In this document: one piece after another, positions 1-6,836 of the stretch | Layout: each line of letters begins with the position of its first letter | How positions within the stretch are numbered: the first letter of the stretch is position 1 | NCBI GenBank assembly: GCA_028292835.1 | Contig: JAQGLP010000529.1 | Coordinates: forward strand, 1 to 10,106 | Source of the DNA: Variovorax sp. | Lineage (GTDB): Bacteria > Pseudomonadota > Gammaproteobacteria > Burkholderiales > Burkholderiaceae_C | Direction: 5' to 3' | Length of the DNA: 10,106 bases | Position numbers and translations under genes: made by a program | Notes under the pieces: generated by a model | Databases searched by the model: none | The model's input: only the letters and a program-made list of their open reading frames with translations | What the model was told of the DNA's origin: nothing

Positions 1-590
1 GGCGCGGGCGGCGCGGCGGCCAGCACGGCGCCGGCCAGCGCGCCGAGCCCGCCGAGGATCATCGACTGCTCGGTGGCGCGCGACAGGTCGGCCAGCGACA
101 TCGGCCGGACCCACGGCTTGCCGCGGCAGGACTCGGGCAGGCCTTCGGGACCGACATCCCGCAGGTAGCGGTTGTAGCCGGCCACGTAGCCGCGCAGCAT
201 CGCCTGCGTGTCGGCGCTGGCGGTGGCCGCGGCTCGGGCGAGGGCCGCATCGTCCATGTGCATGCGCACGAACAGGTCGATCTGGGCATTGGGCAGGCGG
301 CCCAGGCCCAGTTCTCCGCTGCCCTGCGCACCCAAGAACTGGGAGCGCTCGCCGCGCACCGTGAGCAGGTGCTCGGCGGTCTGACAGACGTTGTCCTGCG
401 TATGCGCGTAGGCGACGCCGAACCCGATGCCCTCATGGTCGCCGGCGGTGATGTGTGCGATGCCGTACGTGGTGCGCTCGATCTGCACGCTGCGGCTGCC
501 GGGCGCTGGCGTGCTGGCGCACGCACCGAGCAAGGCCGCCAGCGTGGCGAGGCCCAGGGCCGAAAAGGGAAAGCGGGTGACAGGGTTCAT
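1..590 (-). CDS. Penicillin acylase / AHL acylase family lipoprotein, N-terminal part (partial)
   Basis: The ATG is the complement of 588-590 and the frame stays open to the left edge, so only the first 196 residues are present. Residues 1-24 form a lipoprotein signal: a basic start, a hydrophobic run, then a lipobox LGAC with Cys24 as the predicted lipidated residue. The mature part opens with VQIERTTYGIAHI, then GIGFGVAYAHTQDN and LTVRGERSQFLG. This is the typical start of the alpha chain of penicillin-amidase-family Ntn hydrolases, which cut amide bonds in penicillins, acyl-homoserine lactones or related acyl amides. In this family the precursor cleaves itself and the new N-terminal Ser of the beta chain is the nucleophile; that Ser lies outside the window, so activity cannot be judged. 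Substrate is not determinable here. No clear Shine-Dalgarno precedes the ATG. It diverges from the antiporter gene across a 136-base gap. Confidence 0.86.
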   Translation of the reverse strand, partial: MNPVTRFPFSALGLATLAALLGACASTPAPGSRSVQIERTTYGIAHITAGDHEGIGFGVAYAHTQDNVCQTAEHLLTVRGERSQFLGAQGSGELGLGRLPNAQIDLFVRMHMDDAALARAAATASADTQAMLRGYVAGYNRYLRDVGPEGLPESCRGKPWVRPMSLADLSRATEQSMILGGLGALAGAVLAAAPPA

Positions 591-628
591 GGGGCGGACG
601 CTACAGTGGAGCGTCGATTACACGCTGG

Positions 629-655
629 CCACGCCGCTTGCGGCGGCGTGGTTTT
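629..655 (+). promoter_or_regulatory. Terminator-like hairpin in the antiporter leader
   Basis: A perfect 9-bp GC-rich stem, CCACGCCGC (629-637) paired with GCGGCGTGG (643-651), closes a 5-base loop TTGCG and is followed directly by TTTT (652-655). Read on the plus strand this has the form of an intrinsic terminator. It lies 71 bases before the antiporter start and between two divergent genes, where no gene in the window ends. It could be a premature terminator (attenuator) in the antiporter 5' leader, the end of an unseen short transcript, or simply a DNA palindrome. A smaller CCGG-based stem and a repeated GATGCCGCC lie just downstream (about 659-688). Confidence 0.4.
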
Positions 656-726
656 CCCGATGCCGCCGGCCCGACGCCGGATGCCGCCCAGGACTCCTGT
701 CCCCATCGCCCGAAGTGATCCACCGA

Positions 727-2298
727 ATGGCTGCCTTTGAAATCCTTCTGCTACTCGTCGCGTTCTGCGTGGCGCTGGCATGGCTGGCGCAACGTCTCGG
801 CATCCCGCTGGCGGTGCCGCTGGTGCTAGGCGGCATGGCGCTGGCCTTCGTGCCGGGGCTGCCGGTGATCGGGTTGAACCCGGAGCTGGCGCTCGCGCTG
901 TTCCTGCCGCCGCTGCTGCAGGCCAGCGCCTACCGCACCGACTGGGTGGGGTTTCGCTCGAACCTGCGGCCGATCTTGCTGCTGGCCGTCGGCGCCGTGT
1001 TCTTTAGCGCGGCGGCGGTGGCGTTGGTGGCCCGGCTGATGGTGCCCGACCTGCCTTGGTGGGCGGCGGTGGCGCTCGGCGCGATCGTGGCGCCGCCCGA
1101 CGCGGTGGCGGCCGCCTCGGTGCTCAGGCGCTTCAACCTGCCGCGGCGGCTCGTCATCGTGCTGGAGGGCGAGAGCCTCATCAACGATGCTTCCTCGCTG
1201 GTGCTCTACCGCTTCGCGGTCGCCGCGGTGGCCACTGTCAGCGTCAGCTACGCGCACGGCGCGCTGCAGTTCGTCGGCGCGGCGAGCGGCGGTGCGCTGG
1301 TCGGCTGGGGGGTGGGCCGCGCGGCGATGTGGGTGTTCGCGCGCGTGGACGACACCATGCTCGACATCACGGTCAGCCTGCTCGCCGGCTTCGTCGCCTA
1401 CCTGGTGGCCGAGCGCCTGCACGCCTCGGGGGTGCTGGCCGCGGTGGCGTGCGGGCTCGTGCTGGGCCGCCAGCAGCACGCCGAATTCACCGCCCGCACG
1501 CGGCTGGACCTGGGCGCCGTCTGGAACTTCACCGAGTTCCTGCTGGCCAGCCTGGTCTTCATGCTGATCGGGCTGCAGCTGCGCGGCATCGTCGCGCGGC
1601 TGACCGACTACAACCCGGCCCGGCTCGCCGGGCTGGCGGTGGCGGTGGCGCTCACCCTGATCGCCAGCCGGTTCGTGTGGGTGTTCGCGAGCACTTGGCT
1701 GGCGCGGCGCCTGCCGTCGTCGGCCGCATCGGACGGGCTGCCGCGCTGGAGCCATGCGGCGGTGCTGTCGTGGGCCGGCATGCGCGGCGTCGTGAGCCTG
1801 GCGGCCGCGCTGGCGCTGCCGGCCGGGTTCCCCGGGCGCGACATCATCGTGTTCCTGGCGTTTTGCTCCATCTTCGCGACGCTCGTGGTCCAGGGCACGA
1901 CGCTCGGCTGGGTGGTGCGACGCCTCGGCGTAGCCGAGCCGGAGGCGGGCATCGCGCCCTCCACCGCCCAGGCGCGCGCGGAGATCGCCACGGCGGCGCG
2001 CGATGCGGTCAAGTCGCAATTGGACATCCAGGAGACGCCCGTGCACGCCGGTGCGGCCGCGCAACTGGTCGGGGAGTACGAGGTGCGGGCCGAGCGCGCC
2101 AGCGTCGCGGGGCAGGACCTGGAGAGCAAGAGCGGCGAACTCGATGCCCAGTACCAGCTGCGCCTGCTCGCCATCGAGGCCGCGCGCGAAAAGCTCGCGC
2201 AGCAGACCGACGAGATCGACGTCGAGACCCACCGCACGCTCGGCGAGGAACTGGACCTGGAAGAGCAGCAGATTCGCCGTGCGCTGGGTCAAGCGTGA
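727..2298 (+). CDS. CPA1-family Na+/H+ antiporter
   Basis: A 523-residue inner-membrane cation/proton antiporter that by family exchanges Na+ (or K+) for H+ in pH and salt homeostasis. The reading frame stays open further upstream, but the ATG at 727 is preferred: the protein then begins with MAAFEILLLLVAF, the first membrane helix, and there is a weak GAAGTG nearby; the upstream extension is low-complexity and covers the leader hairpin. About 12 hydrophobic segments fill residues 1-400. Diagnostic CPA1 motifs are AIVAPPDAVAA with Asp125, EGESLINDAS with Glu147 and Asp154, and WAGMRGVVSLAAALALP with Arg353; these include the likely ion-binding carboxylates. Residues from about 405 to the end form a charged, Gln/Glu-rich, probably coiled-coil cytoplasmic tail, a place where this family is often regulated. 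The ion preference cannot be read from sequence. It is divergent from the acylase gene and convergent with the crystallin-like gene. Confidence 0.94.
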   Translation: MAAFEILLLLVAFCVALAWLAQRLGIPLAVPLVLGGMALAFVPGLPVIGLNPELALALFLPPLLQASAYRTDWVGFRSNLRPILLLAVGAVFFSAAAVALVARLMVPDLPWWAAVALGAIVAPPDAVAAASVLRRFNLPRRLVIVLEGESLINDASSLVLYRFAVAAVATVSVSYAHGALQFVGAASGGALVGWGVGRAAMWVFARVDDTMLDITVSLLAGFVAYLVAERLHASGVLAAVACGLVLGRQQHAEFTARTRLDLGAVWNFTEFLLASLVFMLIGLQLRGIVARLTDYNPARLAGLAVAVALTLIASRFVWVFASTWLARRLPSSAASDGLPRWSHAAVLSWAGMRGVVSLAAALALPAGFPGRDIIVFLAFCSIFATLVVQGTTLGWVVRRLGVAEPEAGIAPSTAQARAEIATAARDAVKSQLDIQETPVHAGAAAQLVGEYEVRAERASVAGQDLESKSGELDAQYQLRLLAIEAAREKLAQQTDEIDVETHRTLGEELDLEEQQIRRALGQA

Positions 2299-2318
2299 CC
2301 CTGACAGGGGAGCCAACC

Positions 2319-2336
2319 GTGCCATCCTCATGGCAC
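2319..2336 (+). terminator. Small hairpin after the antiporter stop
   Basis: A perfect 7-bp stem GTGCCAT/ATGGCAC with a 4-base loop CCTC begins 21 bases after the antiporter stop codon. There is no T-tract. It may help end transcription or protect the 3' end, together with the larger hairpin that follows. Confidence 0.35.
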
Positions 2337-2347
2337 TGGCCGCGTCA

Positions 2348-2379
2348 GCCGCGTCAGCCGCGCCTGCGGCTGATGCGGC
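2348..2379. terminator. Bidirectional terminator-like hairpin between convergent genes
   Basis: GCCGCGTCAGCCGC (2348-2361) pairs with GCGGCTGATGCGGC (2366-2379) across a 4-base loop GCCT, giving 14 pairs of which one is G-T. It sits 49 bases past the antiporter stop and 10 bases past the stop of the crystallin-like gene, so it can serve both converging transcripts. There is no T-tract on either strand. The left arm is the second copy of a tandem 9-mer GCCGCGTCA (2339-2347 and 2348-2356), which could allow an alternative pairing register. Confidence 0.55.
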
Positions 2380-2389
2380 GCGGCCTCGC

Positions 2390-2896
2390 TCAGGTGGCGC
2401 AGTCCAGCTTCAGGGACTGGATCCGGCCGCCGAAGCCCAGCTTGCGGACCAGCCCGGCCTCCCGAGCGTTGGGGCCGAACTGGACCGAGCGGTCCTTGAA
2501 CATCTGGTGTTCGTAGACGTGCAGGGTGGCCTTGGAGCCCAGCACCAGGCTGTCGATGTTGCGCTTGAGCTGGCGACCGCTGCCGTTGTCCAGGCCGCTG
2601 AACTCGGCCGGGCCGACGAGCGTCAGGATGTCACCCTTGAAATCGCGTTCGTCGTAGAACTGGGCCCAGCAGCCCGATTCGAGCGCCTGATTCGAAATCT
2701 GGACCGGCACCAGCATGACGACGGGTGCGGGCTGGTTGCCCGTGGCCGGCGTGTTCGCGGCGCTCGGGGCGCTCGGGGTGCTGGTCGTGCCCGCTGCATG
2801 CGGCGTGGTGGCAGGCGCGTGGCCGGTCTGTGCAAACGCCGACGAGGCGACGAGCGCCAGGGCGCCGACGAACAGGGAAATATTTTTTCTGCGCAA
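2390..2896 (-). CDS. Exported beta/gamma-crystallin-like protein
   Basis: A 168-residue secreted or periplasmic protein. Residues 1-23 are a Sec signal peptide (MRRKN, hydrophobic core, then SSAFA before Gln23 as the likely cleavage site). Residues 24-60 are a Pro/Ala/Thr-rich linker. Residues 76-166 look like one beta/gamma-crystallin domain made of two Greek-key motifs: CWAQFYDERDFKGDILTL, and ATLHVYEHQMFKDRSVQF. The calcium-binding signature of microbial family members, (N/D)(N/D)xx(S/T)S, is only partly kept (RNIDSL and GRIQSL), so strong calcium binding is doubtful. The only two cysteines, Cys76 and Cys166, bracket the domain and could form a disulphide in the periplasm. The start is TTG, fixed by an AAGGAG six bases upstream. 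The function in bacteria is unknown; cell-envelope or stress roles are guesses. It is transcribed away from pckG and converges with the antiporter. Confidence 0.85.
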   Translation of the reverse strand: MRRKNISLFVGALALVASSAFAQTGHAPATTPHAAGTTSTPSAPSAANTPATGNQPAPVVMLVPVQISNQALESGCWAQFYDERDFKGDILTLVGPAEFSGLDNGSGRQLKRNIDSLVLGSKATLHVYEHQMFKDRSVQFGPNAREAGLVRKLGFGGRIQSLKLDCAT

Positions 2897-2902
2897 TGGA
2901 GA

Positions 2903-2908
2903 CTCCTT
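2903..2908 (-). promoter_or_regulatory. Shine-Dalgarno AAGGAG that fixes a TTG start
   Basis: On the minus strand AAGGAG lies six bases before the TTG at 2896, the usual spacing. No ATG or GTG in the same frame is near this site, and the signal peptide begins directly at the TTG. This supports TTG as the true start of the crystallin-like gene. Confidence 0.7.
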
Positions 2909-2912
2909 GATG

Positions 2913-2991
2913 AAACGAAATCGCCGTGCGGCAAGAACCGTTACGGCGACAACGATTGGAAAGGTTGCGGAGCGCCCGGGGTGTTTCGTTT
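2913..2991 (-). promoter_or_regulatory. Nested inverted repeats upstream of the crystallin-like gene
   Basis: Two inverted repeats are nested in the 5' region of the crystallin-like gene. The inner is TCGCCGT (2921-2927) and ACGGCGA (2943-2949), 15 bases apart. The outer is AAACGAAA (2913-2920) and TTTCGTTT (2984-2991). They could fold together in a leader RNA or mark operator sites. No convincing -35/-10 pair was found in 2897-3060. Chance is possible for arms of this length. Confidence 0.25.
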
Positions 2992-3082
2992 TTCCAGTTC
3001 TGCCTGTCAGGATTTCCCGCGTTTGATCGCACGCGCGAGTGGACTGCCACAGCCACCGTGCATGCGGCGGCGGTGGCGGCAG

Positions 3083-3120
3083 CGCGCCCGGGGGCAGGCC
3101 CGTCGTCCTGCCCCCGGCGC
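3083..3120 (-). terminator. Terminator hairpin of pckG
   Basis: CCGGGGGCAGG (3088-3098) pairs perfectly with CCTGCCCCCGG (3107-3117), an 11-bp stem with an 8-base loop; it can extend outward to about 3083-3120 with one bulged C. It starts about 10 bases after the pckG stop on the minus strand. No T-tract follows, so release may need Rho or the hairpin may mainly stabilise the 3' end. Confidence 0.6.
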
Positions 3121-3128
3121 CCAGGGGC

Positions 3129-4979
<1,851 letters not shown>

Positions 4980-5007
4980 CGAAAGACTCCTAAGGTTGAA
5001 AATCGTC

Positions 5008-5058
5008 TTTTCAAACGGAGTTCGCGACGCCGCGGGCGGCGAAGGCCGTTTGAGAAAA
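5008..5058 (-). promoter_or_regulatory. Compound hairpin in the pckG leader or promoter
   Basis: The 51 bases form a long imperfect palindrome. On the plus strand, TTTTCAAACGG (5008-5018) faces CCGTTTGAGAAAA (5046-5058); the next layer is TTCGC (5021-5025) with GCGAA (5039-5043); the core is CGCC/GGCG around GCG. The layers are separated only by small two-base mismatches, so about 16 or more pairs can form. It ends 28 bases before the pckG ATG. If transcribed it would be a stable 5'-leader stem next to the ribosome site; if not, a large operator. No known riboswitch class was recognised. The rest of the gap (5059-5209) holds a weaker stem GCCGCT/AGCGGC at 5123-5140 and no recognised promoter. 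Confidence 0.5.
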
Positions 5059-5209
5059 CGCTTCAGGTCCCGGAGCCATCGGGGCGGGCGGCGCGGTGGT
5101 GGGCGGTTTGGGGGATCAAGGGGCCGCTCTCACAAGCGGCAGAAAGCCAGGCCGCCTTCATGCAAGGCGACATCGTGCCATGGGCCAGGCCCGGTGCCAT
5201 GTCGGCAGG

Positions 5210-5240
5210 GAGCCCGCGCGGCCGTCAGGCGCGCGGGCTC
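5210..5240 (-). terminator. Terminator-like hairpin after the small membrane gene
   Basis: An 11-bp stem, GAGCCCGCGCG (5210-5220) with CGCGCGGGCTC (5230-5240), has a 9-base loop and starts nine bases past the stop of the 50-residue gene. No T-tract follows on the minus strand. It suggests the small gene ends here rather than reading on into pckG. Confidence 0.55.
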
Positions 5241-5248
5241 GCACGGGT

Positions 5249-5401
5249 TCAGGCCAGGTAGACCGCGATCGATGCCAGCATCAGCATCAGCACGCCGGCC
5301 GCGATCGGCAGCACCAGCGGCATGTACTTGACGACGCCTTCCACGGCATCTTGTTCGACGGCGGCAGCGTGGCCGGGCTCAACGGGAGTGGGAATGGACA
5401 T
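5249..5401 (-). CDS. 50-residue single-pass membrane peptide, unknown function
   Basis: A short minus-strand frame starts at ATG (complement of 5399-5401) with GAGG seven bases upstream and ends at TGA (5249-5251). The product begins MSIPTPVEPGHAAAVEQD, has an acidic segment EQDAVEG, then KYMPLVLPIAAGVLMLMLAS and a short IAVYLA end. So it has a hydrophilic N-terminus of about 24 residues and one transmembrane helix to the C-terminus. The frame has normal third-position GC use, a ribosome site, a possible promoter and a terminator-like hairpin, which together support a real gene. The family is not recognised. A small accessory subunit of a membrane complex or a regulatory peptide is possible but not shown. 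It lies between threonine ammonia-lyase (97-base gap) and pckG (269-base gap), all on the same strand. Confidence 0.65.
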   Translation of the reverse strand: MSIPTPVEPGHAAAVEQDAVEGVVKYMPLVLPIAAGVLMLMLASIAVYLA

Positions 5402-5440
5402 GCAAGAACCTCATCTGTCATCTGTTCGGACCGCAGTCAT

Positions 5441-5470
5441 TTTATAAGGCGGCCCGGCTGCCGGGTCGAA
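5441..5470 (-). promoter_or_regulatory. Possible sigma-70 promoter for the small membrane gene
   Basis: On the minus strand TATAAA (5446 to 5441) matches the -10 consensus at five of six bases and is the only AT-rich spot in the gap. An 18-base spacer separates it from a poor -35 TTCGAC (5470 to 5465). Transcription would start about 35 bases before the ATG. The weak -35 keeps this tentative. Confidence 0.28.
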
Positions 5471-5492
5471 AGACGGACCCCGGTCCACCGGG
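5453..5492 (-). terminator. Two small GC hairpins after threonine ammonia-lyase
   Basis: Just past the stop codon, CCCGG/CCGGG with loop TCCA (5479-5492) is followed on the minus strand by GTCCGTCTTTCG, and then by a second CCCGG/CCGGG stem with a 3-base loop (5453-5465). Each stem is only five pairs and the T-run is short, so this is a weak terminator candidate. The second stem overlaps the spacer of the possible promoter for the small gene. Confidence 0.3.
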
Positions 5493-5499
5493 TTTACTG

Positions 5500-6729
5500 T
5501 CAATGCTGCTCCTCGGCCTGGAAGCCCGCCGCGTGGATGGCCTCCAGCACCGCGGCCAGGTGCGCCCGGCCGCGCGTCTGCAGCACCAGCTCGATCTCGA
5601 CGTTCTGCGCGGCCAGCAGCGTGAAGGCGCGCTGGTGGTGCACCTCGTCGATGTTGGCGCCGGCCTCGGCCACCACGGCGGTGATGCGCGCCAGCATGCC
5701 CGGCACGTCGCGCGCGCTCACGCGCAGGCGCGCCAGCCGGCCGGCGCGCACCATGCCGCGCTCGATGATGGCCGCCAGCAGCAGCGGGTCGATGTTGCCG
5801 CCCGACAGCACGAGACCGACCTTCTTGCCCCGAAAGCGCTCGGGATGGCGCAGCAGCGCCGCCAGCCCGGCGGCGCCGGCGCCCTCGACCAGCGTCTTCT
5901 CGATTTCGAGCAGCATCAGCACGGCCTGCTCGATGTCGCCCTCGTCGACCAGCAGCAGGTCGCAGGCCAGCCGCTCGATCACCTCGCGCGTGAGCACGCC
6001 GGGCGTGCCGACGGCGATGCCTTCGGCGATGGTGCTGGCGCCCTGCGGGTGGTGCGTGCCTTGCACCGCATCGACCATGGCCGCGAAGCGCAGGGTCTGC
6101 ACGCCGACAATTTCGATGCCGGGCTTGCGCGCGCGCGCCGCCACCGCCATGCCGGCGATCAGTCCACCGCCACCGACCGACACCACCAGCGTGTCGAGAT
6201 CGGGCACCGCGTCGAGCATCTCGAGCGCGACGGTGCCCTGCCCGGCCATGATGGCCAGGTCGTCGTACGGATGGACGAAGACGAGTCCTTCGCGCGCGGC
6301 CAGCTCCAGCGCGTGCGCGCGGGCGGCGTCCAGCGTGTCGCCGTGCAGCACCACCTCGGCGCCGAAGCCGCGTGTGCGCTCGATCTTCACGCCGGGCGTG
6401 AAGCGCGGCATGACGATCAGCGCGCGCAGGCCCAGGCGCTGCGCGTGGTAGGCCACGCCCTGGGCATGGTTGCCGGCCGACATGGCAATGACGCCCGGCC
6501 CCAGGCTGACATCGCCGCGTGGCCGCGCCTCGACCAGCTCCGCCAGCTTGTTGTAGGCGCCGCGCTCCTTGAACGAGGCCGTGAACTGCAGGTTCTCGAA
6601 CTTGAGGAACACCTGCGCGCCGACGATTTCCGACAGGGTGCGCGATTCGACGCAAGGGGTATTGAGGATCTGGCCACGCAGCCGATCGGCCGCGCGCAGG
6701 ATGGCATCGATTTCGAGCATGGACGGCAT
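5500..6729 (-). CDS. ilvA: Threonine ammonia-lyase (threonine dehydratase) with ACT domain
   Basis: A 409-residue cytoplasmic PLP enzyme that deaminates L-threonine (often also serine) to 2-oxobutyrate and ammonia, feeding isoleucine synthesis or threonine breakdown. The fold-type II PLP lysine is Lys54 in the motif TASFKERGAYNKL. SAGNHAQGVAYHA binds substrate carboxylate, and SVGGGGL (residues 184-190) is the glycine loop that holds the cofactor phosphate. Residues from about 336 to the end form a single ACT domain (RVSARDVPGMLARITAVVAE onward). This is the medium form, between the ACT-less TdcB and the long IlvA with two regulatory ACT-like domains, so its effector and its biosynthetic or catabolic role are uncertain. 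The ATG at 6729 has no clear ribosome site; an alternative in-frame ATG lies at 6720, three codons on. It is divergent from the AAA gene, with a perfect palindrome in its leader. Confidence 0.93.
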   Translation of the reverse strand: MPSMLEIDAILRAADRLRGQILNTPCVESRTLSEIVGAQVFLKFENLQFTASFKERGAYNKLAELVEARPRGDVSLGPGVIAMSAGNHAQGVAYHAQRLGLRALIVMPRFTPGVKIERTRGFGAEVVLHGDTLDAARAHALELAAREGLVFVHPYDDLAIMAGQGTVALEMLDAVPDLDTLVVSVGGGGLIAGMAVAARARKPGIEIVGVQTLRFAAMVDAVQGTHHPQGASTIAEGIAVGTPGVLTREVIERLACDLLLVDEGDIEQAVLMLLEIEKTLVEGAGAAGLAALLRHPERFRGKKVGLVLSGGNIDPLLLAAIIERGMVRAGRLARLRVSARDVPGMLARITAVVAEAGANIDEVHHQRAFTLLAAQNVEIELVLQTRGRAHLAAVLEAIHAAGFQAEEQH

Positions 6730-6739
6730 TGTGGAAGGT

Positions 6740-6752
6740 TTGCGCGGCGCAA
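6740..6752. promoter_or_regulatory. Perfect palindrome TTGCGC-G-GCGCAA, operator candidate
   Basis: A 13-base perfect inverted repeat with a single central base lies 10 bases before the threonine ammonia-lyase ATG, in the 107-base divergent region. Its shape suits a dimeric repressor or activator, and its position would allow it to block ilvA expression. The regulator is unknown. It overlaps by two bases the hairpin AAGGGT/ACCCTT with a TTTT loop (6751-6766). No confident promoter for either gene was found in 6730-6836; TATGGT at about 6799-6804 is a weak -10 on the plus strand. Confidence 0.35.
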
Positions 6753-6821
6753 GGGTTTTTACCCTTCACCTCCCTTCCCCAATGCAAAAGTCTGCGCTAT
6801 GGTCGCGCTGCAATTCCTCAC

Positions 6822-6826
6822 AGGAG
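6822..6826 (+). promoter_or_regulatory. Shine-Dalgarno AGGAG that sets the AAA ATPase start
   Basis: AGGAG lies 10 bases before the ATG at 6837. The frame is open 36 codons further upstream, but that stretch overlaps the divergent regulatory region and has no ribosome site, so 6837 is the preferred start. Confidence 0.6.
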
Positions 6827-6836
6827 AGTGTTACAG

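Noticed and set aside
427..726. 100-codon upstream extension of the antiporter frame
   Set aside because: It overlaps the acylase gene and the divergent leader, has no membrane or family similarity, and the first transmembrane helix begins directly at the ATG at 727.
826..2331. 501-codon minus-strand frame opposite the antiporter
   Set aside because: Arg/His/Gln-rich composition typical of antisense frames in GC-rich genes; the plus strand holds a clear CPA1 antiporter.
5123..5140. GCCGCT/AGCGGC stem in the pckG upstream gap
   Set aside because: Only six pairs without a T-run; arms this short are common by chance at this GC content.
4996..5331. 111-codon plus-strand frame in the pckG upstream gap
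   Set aside because: Arg/Gly-rich product, no ribosome site, and it runs over the hairpin and into the small membrane gene on the other strand.
5096..6451. Long Ser/Arg-rich plus-strand frame opposite ilvA
   Set aside because: Biased composition with no domain; the minus strand encodes a complete PLP enzyme.
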